The translations under genes and the position numbers were made by a program. A stretch of DNA of 64,000 nucleotides, from the NCBI GenBank assembly GCA_030762175.1, contig CM060831.1:137404501-137468500 (forward strand), read 5' to 3'. Under the pieces are notes generated by a model that searched no databases, was not told where the DNA came from, and was given only the letters and a program-made list of their open reading frames with translations. Shown in pieces: positions 1 to 11,567 of the stretch; within the stretch, counting starts at the first letter, position 1, and each line of letters starts with the position of its first letter. The stretch comes from Metallyticus violacea. Lineage: Eukaryota; Arthropoda; Insecta; Mantodea; Metallyticidae.

Positions 1-256
1 ATAAAAAACATGTACGCTTACTTATTGCTAATGTTAGAAGTTTACCATATACCTACATTGTTTTAACTGATATTTGTTGCTAATAATCTATTTTTATCGT
101 GGAATTAGTAAAACAATAAATTATCGTCAGAGCTTTTTATCTTAGCACAAAGAATAAATGTTTCTTAACTTTGGAGGCGTAGCATGAATGCCATATATTC
201 TTGGCTATCGCCAGTACATTATCCTGAAGAGTAGTCGATAAAGAATAGGTGATATC

Positions 257-555
257 TTGTTGTTGATTTGATTTATTTAAGGACGCTCTTTAGCATCTCA
301 GGTCACCAGTGTCCCATTCTATTCAGGGCGTGAAACGGCCGACAAATTTTGTGCAGAGGTCTCTTTTTTCAGATTTGAGGTTCTTACTCGTGCCGTAAAT
401 GTACGACACGGGACCCACGGCTTTATTTTCCTTCGGAAGGAAGTCATAATTAGGATTTTTACGCCCGAAAAACTCCATCGATCCTGCCCGGGATTGAACC
501 CCGTTCTTGAGTTTACAAGGCAAGTATGGTTACCACTACACCACCAGAACCGACC
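257..555 (-). repeat. SINE-A, full-length tRNA-derived SINE with target-site duplication
   Basis: Read on the minus strand it opens with a tRNA-like head: an A-box-like GTAGTGGTAACC stretch and a B-box-like GGTTCAATCCCGG stretch. A body follows that recurs at least nine times in this window, ending in TTAAATAAATCAAATCA. A 10-bp duplication, AGGTGATATC, lies at 247-256 and 556-565, marking a target-primed insertion. The family name is mine. The apparent ORF across it is a SINE translation, not a gene. Confidence 0.85.
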
Positions 556-565
556 AGGTGATATC

Positions 566-1490
566 GGTTGGTAGCACGTTAGACAGGGAAAGTTTCAAAA
601 AGGGGATAGAATCCTCTATTTAGGATAAATAAAAGTTTTGATATTTAAAGAATATATCATAAATTTCTGTTTCTGATTAGTGCTTGAACATACCGAGATA
701 GTTCCGCTTGTTTTCATAACTATTTAAATTTGAACAAAATTATCCTGTGGTAAAAGGATATGCTCAATGCTTCAAGCTGCAAGATTTCAATTAAAAAAAA
801 AAGTAATTTGTCAATAAAGTATAAACGATTGGATTTATTACTATCAAAAACAAAAGCATTACAATTCAATTTTACATTGATTTCATTCTAATATTTCAAA
901 ATATTAACTACAACAATAAACAAAATGAAATAAATAAATAAGTAAATTTCTTATTATTGGTATTAAAAACCTGGACATTCTGCTAATCTGACCCCCTACA
1001 ATAAATCAGGTAACAACAATGAGGTCCTCAAGATCCCATAGGATACGGAGCCTTGCGGATAATTTCCCCTTATCATCCTAGAGGAACTCATTCAGTTTAT
1101 AACCAAAATAACTACAAATTAACATAATTATTAAATTTCACTACAAAATAATAATCAAACTTAACTAATTTTAGTTGCTTTCATTCCAGACTACACCAAT
1201 ATACATTAACACACTCGTTATCATTACACTATGTCGTTTTATCTACTACTCCTTTTTTTATTATTTTCCTAACAAATTTTCAACTTTACCTAAGAGTTTT
1301 CCTGTTAATTTATATTGTTGTTGCTTTCCTTCGGCATTTTATTGCCTACCAACTAAGAATTAGTAGGTCTGTTTTCGTCACAGATTAATCATATAAAAAG
1401 AGTTACTCATTATAGCTTTAAATATATTAAATTGGATTGAATCGGATCGCTAGTGTGGGATATTTCGTGTTTCGGTCTTGCTTAGAGCTA
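566..1490. other. No gene seen
   Basis: AT-rich sequence. Short ORFs occur but show no recognisable motif or coding-like composition. Confidence 0.5.
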
Positions 1491-1501
1491 GCCGTTTGTG
1501 A

Positions 1502-1804
1502 CTACGTTTTCATCGGGGCATTCCTGGGAGGAAGAGATGAGGTAAGGGAGACACCGGGCCAGGCTCCACGGGCAAGAACATAGACGGATTTCCTATCATT
1601 TTTTCTAGGTAGAACTACCCGACGGCGACGGAGCTCCCCTCCAAGAAGTTCGGGCCACTTCCATACCAGACACCGGGGCAGAAACCTTTTCAAAGCGCAA
1701 TCCACCGTCACACTGCACCAGGTCACTTCGCCCTCGCACTTTGGACTCTGTAACAGAACCAATGAAATGGAAAAGAGGAACATTCGTGAAAAGGAAAGAT
1801 GCAC
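1502..1804 (-). other. GC-rich island with a 100-residue ORF, unrecognised
   Basis: The region is clearly more GC-rich than its AT-rich flanks. The minus-strand ORF starts with a hydrophobic stretch that looks like a signal peptide (FLFSISLVLL near residues 9-18), followed by four cysteines and an RRRR cluster near residue 60. On the same strand a reasonable splice acceptor (TTCTGTTACAG) falls inside the ORF. Upstream on that strand, near 1880-1910, is a tRNA-like TGGCTCAGGCAATAGCGC, which suggests a decayed retroelement. It could be a small secreted-peptide gene, an exon or TE debris; I do not recognise it. Confidence 0.2.
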
Positions 1805-1929
1805 TCTAACAATTCGTCTAAGCTACCAGGGAAAACATAAAAGAAACCCAAAGGTCAGGATGCCAACCCGAATAGATTTGAATTCAGCGCTATTGCCTGA
1901 GCCATCTCGCTTAGTAATTTAAGTTGCTT

Positions 1930-3685
1930 ATATTTGAAAATGTCCCAATATACCATAACACCTTCATTATTAGTATATTATGGGTTTATAATATGCTGCC
2001 ACGGTTATATCTACTTCTCCCTTTATTATTATTTTTCTTGGGCATTTTTATCTAATTTTACCTAAGAATTTTTATTTTAACTTAATAGTATTATTTTGAT
2101 TTTCCTTCAGCATCAATTAAGTATGGATAAGTGAGTTTTCAGCCCAGATTCGCCATTTAAAAAGTATTATTCATTATACCTTTAAGAATTTTAGATATCT
2201 AGGATTATTAGATTAGAACTGTAAAGTGGTACTTCATGAAAACCTCGTAGAAAGCACTGGAAATTTAAGTAATGCACCAAAAATGTGCAAGACTACAAAT
2301 TCCTAGCAATGGAGTTCGATAGTTTAAAATTAGGGATGGGTTCTCGATACTCAAGATATATCGGCATCGAAAGAGCTCGATATTTTTTCGATACTTCTCA
2401 ATATAACAAAATACTGTCAAAAAAAGCTTATTTTAAAAGTGATCGTAAGAATAGCGTATCCTTCATTCATATATTTTTAAATAACAGGTAACATTAGACT
2501 TGGCAGCTTTTCAGAATTTTAATAAGGTACTTTTTTTCCCTCTCTCTCTCCTCAAAGCTGGATAGCGATCGTTCTCTACTCATAAAAAGGACAACTAATT
2601 AATATACAATATTTAAAGTTATATTTATTTTGCACTACATACTCAATGTCAATACACTCAATATATACAAAATCATAAACGTGGTGGGACATCATATTTG
2701 GAATTGTTCTTGACAATATTTAGTAAAGCTTAATCAATCATATAAGCCTTGACAATCATCATTACATTTGAACTTATTTCAAATTAATCCTAATTAAATT
2801 TAAAGGAAATATACACCGTTCATTATTCTATTTCTTGTTTAAAATTAAAAACACCCTATCTGCAAAAGCAATAGAGCCATGAATGCTTAGAAAAACTAGA
2901 AAATTAATATGCTCACACTGCAAACATCTATTGGAAAGTGAATACTGAACGTGTTAAACTAATTTTCTTCTAATTTTGAAACTTTTGTCCAATTAATGCT
3001 CTTAAACTGTCACAAAATGCACAAAAATCCTCATTAACAGACACCAGACAGTATCAAACAGGCAAATAACACCGTAACACGAGACAATGCATTGACCAGA
3101 GCTCGTACCTACGCCACGCTTCTCCCCAACACAAGATACACACTCCACTTACAAGCTACTGGCATTATTGCTTGGTTCCGATTTTCTTAAGTATGGGAAA
3201 TTTAGAAGAACGTTTTACGAGTTCTGCATGATTTCGAAACAGAAACCAATCAAAAGACGAAATACGTGTCCCGTAACATCCCCAAACGGGACACAATTTT
3301 TACTCCTCAAATACGGAACATTCTGTATTATACATCTGGCAAGTTTTAAGTAGCATGTACCGAGAAATCGGGTGCGCTTTTAAGCCCTTCCTTATATTCC
3401 TAGCTGCCAATTCTTTTAAAAATCACGAAACATTGTAATAAAACGCGCTGAATTGTAGTTTGAAGTACATATTTGCAAACGTACTATTGCATTAATTTCA
3501 CTTTCCGCTGATATGTAAAAAACCCGCTCCACCTACAAGTCTGACCAATAATAAAAGAGACTATTGGTAAACATATCCTGTGATCTGTTAAACTATCCAA
3601 TCACAAGTAACTTATAACAATGGGTGCTTTAGCGTCTTCAGAATGAAAGCTGATTTTACTTTACTTATGTACAAGTTAGTTGGAT
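1930..3685. other. No gene seen
   Basis: AT-rich, with a short CT-rich run near 2538-2553. Nothing I can assign on either strand. Confidence 0.5.
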
Positions 3686-3939
3686 CGGTCCTGGTAGTCT
3701 AGTGGTAACTTTACTTGCCTCCTAAACCCAAGATCGCGTGTTCGATCTCGGCCAGGATCGATGGATCCTAAGTATGGCTTCCTTCGGAAGGGAAGTAAAG
3801 CCGTGGGTCTCGTGTCGTACATTTACGGCACGATAAAGAACCTCAAACCTGAAAGAAGAGGCCTCTGAGCAAAATTTGTCGGCCGTTTCACGCCCTGAAT
3901 TGAATGGAACGCTGATGACCTGAGATGTTAAAGAGCGCC

Positions 3940-3971
<32 letters not shown>
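3686..3971 (+). repeat. SINE-A, full length with long poly(A)
   Basis: The tRNA-like head begins with GGTCCTGGTAGTCTAGTGG and has a B-box-like GTTCGATCTCGG. The shared SINE-A body follows, then a tail of about 29 A residues. The long homopolymer suggests a fairly recent insertion. Target-site duplication is unclear. Confidence 0.85.
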
Positions 3972-3973
<2 letters not shown>

Positions 3974-5163
3974 TTAATTGAAGTAATAAGTTGTGCTTTT
4001 CGTGGTCTATCTTTTTAAAATAATATAAATAAAATTTGGAAATATTCTTAACAGGGTGATAACCGCTCTATTTTCCATATTTGAAAACAGTTTTTCGTTA
4101 GTAGGAAAATCTCACACCCTTAACAATAATAATTATAACATTGTTAAATGTCTCTTAATAAAAAATGTTCTCTACGAAGAAATTCGTACCTACTTGTATG
4201 ATATATTAATGTATATTCTGAAAATAATAAAATAAGAAATTTGTATTTTATTTGATAGAAAATATGAAAGCATCGAGATCGGAAAATTTTGCTACCGATC
4301 GATCTCTAGTTAATTTTGTAATCAGATCAGATACACCAATTCAGTTGTCACGGTTATCTCGGCGCAGAAACTTGAGGCCCTATGTGGTCACCATTCACTA
4401 GGCATACGCTCATCTCAATTGAACAATGCGATAATATATCATGGCGGCTCGTTGTCCCTGTAGAAGAGTGGGTAGGGGGAAGGGCTCTTTTATTAAGACA
4501 TACTCCTCCCCGACATTCTCTCATAACTGCAGCGCCATCGTACGTTTGTGCTATAAAGAACTCTTCTAATTCAGCTGCTAAAAATTACGCCTTAAGCCTT
4601 CTACAATCAATTCAGAAACAGTAATGAATTTTATGAATCTTTCAACCAGCTTACCCCCACTGATGTACGTCATATAACAGCATATTGTGACATGTCATAT
4701 CTGTCGTTTCATCGGCTTGTACAGAAACGAGATTTGCCCTTTCTATCTCTTTTCTAATCTCACTCTTATAGAGAAGATAAGTTTATCACTTCACATGCTG
4801 TCAGCCAAAATATTAAAAAAAAAATAATAATAATAAAATAAAATAAATTGTCTTGCTGAGTAAACTCCTATAGCTTTCCGTTGATGAAGTTCAAATCGCT
4901 TCACTTCCAGTTTAACTTGGATGCAAAAATTGAGTCTGCAATTGTTTATTCATTACCACAAAACAGTTTTTTTTTTTTTTTTTTTTGTTTGTAACTTAAC
5001 ATTTAACACTGTGAAAGTCAACTTCACAAACAGTGAAGAAGCCAACCAATTTGGGAAAACAACCCCTATTCAGTTATGCTTGGTGTTAGTAGCCCCTCAA
5101 CATCTGGTTCTTAAGAAAAGAGAGAATACTGAGCGTTGGCCATGCGCCGTCTTTATGCTGGCC
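3972..5163. other. No convincing gene; one 80-residue ORF
   Basis: Mostly AT-rich. An 80-codon plus-strand ORF at 4382-4624 lies in a somewhat less AT-rich patch but has no recognised domain or convincing splice context. A poly(T) run lies at about 4968-4986. Confidence 0.4.
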
Positions 5164-5462
5164 AGTCGGCCCTAGTGGTGTAATGGTTACCATACTTGCC
5201 TTCTAAACCCAAGATCGCGAATTCGATCCCGGCCAGGACAGATGGATTTTTGGGGGGTAAAAATCCTAAGTATGACTTCCTTCGGAAGGGAAGTAAAGCC
5301 GTGGGTCTCGTGTCGTACGTTTACCGCACGAAAAAGAACCTCAAGCCTGAAAAAAAGAGGCCTCTGAGTTAAATTTGTCGGCAGTTTCACGCCATGAATA
5401 GAATGGGAGGCTGATGACCTGAAATGTTAAAGAGCATCCTTAAATAAAACTAATCAAAATTC
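5164..5462 (+). repeat. SINE-A, full length with target-site duplication
   Basis: A tRNA-like head, SINE-A body and an AAATAAAACTAATCAAAA-type tail. ATGCTGGCC is present on both sides (5155-5163 and 5463-5471). Confidence 0.85.
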
Positions 5463-5530
5463 ATGCTGGCCGAAGAGAGCACAGAAATAAGCAGCAGAAT
5501 GGCTAATCGATCATGGAGGTAGACAAATTG

Positions 5531-5580
5531 AAGACAAAAGACAAGACAAAAAGACAAAAGACAAGACAAGACAAGACAAT
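5531..5580. repeat. (AAGAC)n-like microsatellite
   Basis: Irregular tandem repeats of AAGAC and AAAAGAC over about 50 bp, next to a SINE-B copy. Confidence 0.8.
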
Positions 5581-5690
5581 ACGAGTTGTAAATCTTTATT
5601 GGCCCGTGAAGGTATAAGTTTAAAGCGTAATATTTCCGGACTTCCCTTGCTAACGGAGGACCCGCACGCTACCGCTACTACAGTACAGAG

Positions 5691-5971
5691 GAATGAATGA
5701 ATGGTGTTTAACGCCCGTTTTTCTACAGAGGCACCACAGGCGGTGGACACTGAGGATACATGAAATGAAATTATATATTGGGAAAGGATTTTTTTTAAGC
5801 AAGGAGTCGTTCCAGGCCTAAGTTTTAGGTACCTCCGGCATTTGCCATTTATGAGGACTGAGGAACACCTGGAAAAAACCTCAGTCAGGGAGGACGGTCC
5901 TGGCGGTATTCGAACCCAGACCTCCCGCTCACGAGTCCGCGCCTTAACGACCTCGGCCACCCTTGGCGGCA
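5691..5971 (-). repeat. SINE-B, full-length tRNA-Leu/Ser-like SINE
   Basis: On the minus strand the head reads GCCGCCAAGGGTGGCCGAGG, an A-box-like GGTCGTTAAGGCGCGG and a B-box-like GGTTCGAATACC. The family body follows (cctcagtcctcataaatgg, taggcctgga) and a 3' end with the words GTGGTGCCTC and GGGCGTTAAACACC. The head resembles tRNA-Leu/Ser, unlike SINE-A. Target-site duplication is not clear. Confidence 0.85.
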
Positions 5972-5999
5972 CAGTGGGAAGGAAATGCACTAATTGCGT

Positions 6000-7950
6000 A
6001 ATATACAATAAAGAACTAATCGGTTATACATCGCTGTTTTCGTGTATTTTTTGTTTTAAAAGTTGACCAGGAGAAGAGAAAATGGTAAATAATTATGGCT
6101 TTTTTTTTTTGGTGAGGCCGGGCCCATCTGGCCCTTATTGACTGGCCGCTCCCGATATATGTATATTGGGTTTCTTGCTGAGCTTTCGTGATGAATATAA
6201 ACTGATGTCTGGCATTCTGTTTGGTGCGTTAAAAAAGTTGCACAAATCAATCGGAGAGGTAAATAAAACATTCAAACTGTTATAGAAAGCTGCATAATTT
6301 TCCAGCACATCGCCAATGCAGATGTTCATTTTACTTTCCTGCAGAGTAGCACACGTTCTACTGCTTTTCATTCAACTTCGGCGGCTGATTACTAACAAAC
6401 TTTTGTTGCCGGAGGTCCCATATTATACTGATTGCCTCCTTCTAAAGTGGAACACTTTTTAAATGCCCTCCGGGGAGTTCCAGACCGCACCTGAGCTGAA
6501 ACTTTCTCTGTCTTACAACGTGTTCTCTAGAAAGAAAACTGAACATTCATTTGTCATCCAGGAGAAGTCTCTGCCACTTCTAAAAATCCATGGATTAGGT
6601 CTTACTGCGTTTTAATGCGCCCTAACACTTTCATGCAAATTCATATATCTCTCTTCGAAATGTTAAAAATGTTGTTTGCTGTATTTGTTTTTCTTTCTAC
6701 TTTGTTTTTCCTTATCGCTCCGAAATTGCTTCTTCTTTCTGATACTGCAACTCTTTTCTAGTCATTAAAAACACACATTCTCCTCCTGTTGCTGGTTTCA
6801 TGTTTTTCTTGAAAGAACAACAAATTCTATTTAATAATTTATAGTAAATTAGTTTCAGTTGATATATGTGTTGCTAATAAGCTATACCGCGACCATTTTA
6901 AAGATTGTCTTATACAAGTAAATTCAGAAAGGGGATGTATGATCTGCTCGTTCTTCTAAATGATAACTACATAATCAGTGGCGAAGCGTGGCTTTTTGTA
7001 TATGGTAGATCGAAGCATGGGATATCGAAATTAATGAATGCCTAATTTGTGCTAAATGTACCATGAAATTATCCTGTAATGTTATAATAAAACGTTTTCA
7101 TATTCAAAAGTATAGCTTTGTAACTTAAATAATGTGAATGATAATTAAATTATATTTAAATATCTTCATATATGAGCTCAATCTTCGGTCCTTTTAGTAA
7201 ACATATACAACAATCACTCTTGAAATTCATTCTTGGCAACCCTAGTGCCATTACGTTGCAGTTGACAATTATTTAGAAATAGAAGGGAAAATGAATGAAG
7301 AGCTACATCCTATCACATGGTCCGCATAAACTTTAAAAAAAAAAAAAAAAAATGTTTGATGGAGTTTAAGAATTAATATTAAAAATAATGGAATATTAAT
7401 ATGATGAAAATTGATGTTTTCCGCATCCAGTTCCTTCTATTGGGCTTCAGATTCTATAAAATCGCAGAAGAGAGCAGATATAAACAAAAAGACTGAGACT
7501 AAGGCTAGCCCACACAGTAACGAAAACGTCACGAAAGACTCCCTTCATCTCTCTCAGAAAATCACTATTACGCTTGCGTAAGACAGGCAATTGGTATTAT
7601 TGGTGATCGGCTATCTACGTTGAGAGAGCGCATTAGTTCAAATAAGGAAACAATGAAGGCCTCGCCCCTGTACACAATAATGGACGAGTTATGCATGCTG
7701 TATGACTTAGACGCCAAGGCTGTTAGCGAGTTTTAGTCTCGTTGATTACTTTTATACATACTTTATTATAAAATAAACGAAAACCTACTCCGCAGGACCC
7801 GAAACACCGTCTGTTGTCTTATTCATTAAGGTGAAATAGCCGCCTCTACATAATACGATATATCAGTTAACGAGGTTCAGTGCCGTACTGTCATATATTT
7901 AGTTCGAGATTTTAGAGATTTTCTGATGATCACTTATTGAAAATCAGGAG
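6000..7950. other. No gene seen
   Basis: Overlapping short minus-strand ORFs at 6056-6371 have no recognisable motif. A less AT-rich patch at about 7490-7740 is unassigned. There is a poly(A) run near 7334-7352. Confidence 0.4.
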
Positions 7951-7954
7951 TTCC

Positions 7955-8138
7955 TCTTTTCCAGATTTTCCTCAGTTCTCATACATGGCAAATACCGCTG
8001 AATTACCCTAAACTTGAGCCTGGAAGCTTTATTCCTTAAAAAAAAGTCCCAATTTATCATTTCATGTCATATTTCAGCAGTGTCCACTGCCTGTGATGCC
8101 TCAGCAGTAAAAATGGGCGTTAAACACTATTAAAATAA
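7955..8138 (+). repeat. SINE-B, 5'-truncated and diverged
   Basis: It begins inside the SINE-B body at the cctcagt-ctcatacatgg segment and keeps the 3' words GCCTGTGATGCCTC and GGGCGTTAAACAC. The tRNA head is missing. Confidence 0.75.
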
Positions 8139-8847
8139 ACCAAGCCTAGCTCGCAATGCAAGTTTGATGGCAACATATAGCTCCATTTTGCTTTAACCTT
8201 TGCTTATCAGCATCCATCTCAACTTATTAAATAAACTATAACACCGGGGATCATAAAATTTCCTGTCTCAAATTGCCTTTAGTTTATTAACCCCCGGTAT
8301 TATATGTAACTATTCACTATTACCATTTTCAAAATGCTGTAACACCCAATGATGGTGGTTATGAGTTTCTATAGCATTAATTATGTATGCATAATCTTTT
8401 TTCTTTATCTTAAAGGCAGTTTAAATAGGTGAGAATAAATATCATAAATTTATCAGAACATAAGAACCTCTCCTATGGATGACAGTAAAAATGAATGAAT
8501 TAAGTTCCTAATGACGTTGCAGTTCACAAATGTTTTCAATTTGAGCATTTTATTGTTATTTTCTTATGTCTTTAGTAATAGTAATACTCGTTCCAAAAAT
8601 ACTACTCCCAAACCAAAATTATATAAGTGCATAAGTATATTTTATATAATTCTCTTTTTGATGTTATTGAAATTGATCAATACGTGACTATTTTGCCGTG
8701 ATCGTCGGTTTAAATTAATTTAAAAACCAGAGCAGATGTGATTTAAAAATAGGACTTAGGCTTCAACACCATAAAATTTGAATTAGCAGAAGTAATTGCA
8801 ACAACAGGATCTTTTATTATGACCAGAAAAGAGGTCATGGATCTACG

Positions 8848-8965
8848 CACCCATTCGATATTGTCGATATATAGGGCTTTAGTTATAAATCTTGTCTGTT
8901 TAAGAGGTGCTTTACTCTCGACTACTAGAAATATCGTACGTGCTATAATTTTGTTTCCCGTCGTC
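8848..8965 (+). repeat. Unnamed dispersed repeat, copy 1
   Basis: About 115 bp similar to a second copy at about 9775-9890. Shared words include TTTAGTTATAAATCTTGTC and CTCGACTACTAG. Two SINE-B insertions lie between the copies. Origin unknown. Confidence 0.6.
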
Positions 8966-9122
8966 TTTATTTATATTATTTGCATCTGCCATTCTATTTC
9001 TTACACTCTCTTCTAGCCTCTCTTTTTGATATCTGCTTAGTGTTTTACTTAAAATAGTGTGGTGATTAATATCTCCCTAAATTTTTTATCCACAGACAAG
9101 ATAGCTGTTCTGATCATCATAA

Positions 9123-9356
9123 GCCGTCACGGGTGGCGAAGGTCGTTAAGGCGCGGACTCGTGAGCGGGAGGTGTCGCGTTCGAATCCCGCCAGGATCGT
9201 CCTCCCTGAATGAGTTTTTTTTCGGGAGGTACCCTAAACTTAGGCCTGGAACGTTTCCTTCCTTAAAAAATCCTTTATTAATATATCATTTCATCTCATG
9301 TATCAGGTGTTCACAGCCTATGGTGCCTCAGTAGTTAAAACACCATTTAAAAAAAA
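9123..9356 (+). repeat. SINE-B with internal deletion
   Basis: Head and B-box (GTTCGAATCCCGCC) are intact. The central cctcagtcctcataaatgg block is missing and the 3' end is shortened to TAAAACACCATT. Possible imperfect flanking repeats read GATCATCATAA and GATCATAA. Confidence 0.8.
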
Positions 9357-9446
9357 TAGATCATAAATTATACTTCATATATACATCATAACTATTAACA
9401 GGCTGTGATTTACAGACAGGATTTTGACTTCAATATAATAGACCAT

Positions 9447-9448
<2 letters not shown>

Positions 9449-9482
<34 letters not shown>
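9449..9482. repeat. (TA)n microsatellite
   Basis: Uninterrupted AT repeat of about 33 bp immediately before a SINE-B copy. Confidence 0.95.
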
Positions 9483-9484
<2 letters not shown>

Positions 9485-9489
9485 ACTCG

Positions 9490-9760
9490 ACTCCCACAGG
9501 TCGTTAAGATGCGGCCTAGTGAGCGGGAGGTCTGGGGTTCGAATCCCGTCAGGACCATCCTCCCTGATTGATTTTTTTTCCCCCAGGTTTTCCTCAGTCC
9601 TCATAAATGGCAAATGCCGTGGAGATACCGAAAACTTAGGCCTGGAACGTTTCCTTCCTTAAAATAAAAAATCCTTTCCCAGTAATATCATTTCAATTCA
9701 TGTATCATCAGTATCCACCTCCTGTGGTACATTAGTAAATACGGGCGTTAAACACCATTC
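9490..9760 (+). repeat. SINE-B, nearly full length
   Basis: The tRNA-like head has lost its first bases next to the (TA)n tract. The B-box GGTTCGAATCCCG, body and 3' end GGGCGTTAAACACCATTCC are present. Confidence 0.85.
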
Positions 9761-9774
9761 CCCCCGCACCTCTA

Positions 9775-9890
9775 GATATTATCGATGTATAGAGATTTAG
9801 TTATAAATCTTGTCCGTTTACACAGTGTCTCGACTACTAGGAATATCTTACGTACTTCAACTCTGTTTGCCGTCGTTGTTTTTAGCCTGG
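9775..9890 (+). repeat. Unnamed dispersed repeat, copy 2
   Basis: Partner of the copy at 8848-8965, same orientation, with scattered substitutions. Confidence 0.6.
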
Positions 9891-10574
9891 TCCCTACAGG
9901 ACTCGTTTGGGTGGACTGGACTCTTAGAATAGGCAACTCAAGGTCAGGTCTGTCAAATATAGATACTAAGTAGTGAGTAGCGTAGCCGGCAGAGAAGAGG
10001 AAATTGGCATGAAATGTACTGATTGTCACGAATACATAGCTATACTTCATTGTCTTGAGTTGATTGATTGTGCTCCGGTCTGGACTTGTTCCTGATGTCA
10101 GGAAGTGCTATATCGCATTTGAATAATCAAAACAGATTGCACAATGCACATGTACAACGAAACCAAATGTAGCGATCAGCGGTTAATGATGTAGCACAGA
10201 AATATACGAAGCGATTTCCCTGTACCTCCATCGCTCCGATGGGCAAACACTGCTGAGCAAGCTTGGTTGTATCTGACCCGTTATCTTCAAGAAGAATCAG
10301 TTCGTATGGCAGCTCAAAGGACTCCTCCTGCAGTTAAAGATTTTGTACACAATACATACACACATATATAGTATATATTGTTTACCGAACTATTTATATA
10401 TAGAGGGTGCCAAAAATGTATACACACTTCAAGCAAAGAAAAAACTGTGTTAACATACAAAACTGAACTCACACAAACAAAAAGGATGAGCACTAATCAT
10501 CTTAGACTTTTACAGTTACAACAGTTGCTCAAAATGCCCACCATCGGCGTCGATACACTTCTGAGTACGTTGAA

Positions 10575-11022
10575 CTACTGATTGAGTAAGTTTGCGAAAG
10601 TGTCCTCAGCGATTGCAGCACATGCCGTTTCAATTTCTTCCCGAAGTGCTGCCAGTGTAGCGGGTTTTCTACGGTATACGACATCCCTAAGAGTTCCCCA
10701 TAAGTAGAAGTCCAACGGAGTTTGATCCGGAGAACGCAGTGGACCTCTTCGTCCTGTCCAGTGCCTTGGAAGATTGTCGTTCCAAACCATAGCCGAAGAT
10801 GCGGATTGTTGCTGTGCGAGGTCTCCCAGATCTGCCCTTGGGAACATCGCATACGGTAGCATGACTCTCAAACTTGTCTCAAATGCGTGCCATTATTATT
10901 CGCGTTGGCTGTTCAGTTCTATACACACGTCTCCATTGCCTTTGAACTTCAACAACATTTTCGGTTTTCCAATACCACTACAAAATTGCTTTCCGTTGTT
11001 CAAACGATAATCTTAGCTCCAT
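10575..11022 (-). pseudogene. Mariner-type transposase pseudogene
   Basis: The N-terminal part starts at 11022 with MELRLSFEQRKAIL, matching the helix-turn-helix start of arthropod mariner-like transposases, and continues to a GRSGRPR linker. The sequence then jumps to the C-terminal catalytic end, which reads WTGRRGPLRSPDQTPLDFYL in another frame; the SPDxTPLDF motif holds the third catalytic acidic residue. The region with the first two catalytic aspartates is mostly gone and frames are broken, so no transposase can be made. Any copying would have needed enzyme from another element. Confidence 0.75.
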
Positions 11023-11229
11023 TTTATTGTAACAACGCTAGTGTAACGTAGTGTGAGTCACTTCTGTTCACAGAACATCATACGATAATCTTGGCTTCAT
11101 TTGTTCGTTGTTGATTTACCTGTCACGTAGCAACGCTATCATAATGTATGTGAGCCACATCTGTTCACAGAATATCATACTACACATTACTGTTATTTTT
11201 CGGACCAATATATTACAATATATTCCAAC

Positions 11230-11237
<8 letters not shown>

Positions 11238-11274
<37 letters not shown>

Positions 11275-11296
11275 AGTGTGTATATATATATTTGAA

Positions 11297-11329
<33 letters not shown>

Positions 11330-11336
11330 TGAAAGT
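11238..11336. repeat. AT and GTGTGT microsatellite block
   Basis: Three AT runs separated by GAAAGTGTGT words, inside the mariner-type element beside its right terminus. The GAAAGTGTGT word belongs to the terminal repeat, so the block looks like stuttered copies of the terminus. Confidence 0.8.
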
Positions 11337-11384
11337 GTGTATACATTTTTTGATACCCTTGGTATAACATTCGTTTAGTTCGCT

Positions 11385-11567
11385 AATAAAAGCAATCCCG
11401 AAATAAGTACAACTTTACGTGGGTTAGGAATGTAAAGAAAAAAAATTGGAATTACATTAGAAACATTGCTTCAAAATAAAAGCAATCCCGAAATAAGTAC
11501 AACTTTACGTGGGTTAGGAATGTAAAGAAAAAAAATTGGAATTACATTAGAAACATTGCTTCAAAAT
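11385..11567. repeat. Perfect 90-bp tandem duplication
   Basis: The unit starting AATAAAAGCAATCCCGAAAT occurs twice with a 90-bp period and no mismatch that I see. It lies just outside the right end of the mariner-type element. Confidence 0.95.

Larger units (their letters stand above)
10401..11362 (-). mobile_element. Mariner/Tc1-superfamily element with internal deletion
   Basis: The ends are inverted repeats. The left begins GAGGGTGCCAAAAATGTATA; the right, complemented, reads CAAGGGTATCAAAAAATGTA. TATA stands at both outer edges, consistent with TA target use. The transposase lies on the minus strand. The roughly 0.96-kb length is shorter than intact relatives (usually about 1.3 kb), and the coding region lacks its middle. 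Between the start codon and the right end, a segment ending in CTGTTCACAGAA is present twice (about 11029-11083 and 11126-11180), followed by AT microsatellites. Confidence 0.8.

Noticed and set aside
323..523. 66-residue minus-strand ORF, and similar ORFs at 5187, 14636, 42654 and 51526-52131
   Set aside because: They translate the SINE-A body; recurrence of the same residues (GRKNPNYDFL-like) reflects repeat copies, not genes.
4382..4624. 80-residue ORF as a first exon
   Set aside because: No clear splice donor or recognisable peptide; kept only as an unassigned patch.
5511..6066. 165-residue minus-strand ORF and overlapping plus-strand ORF
   Set aside because: Most of both lie across a SINE-B copy and the (AAGAC)n tract; open frames are by chance.
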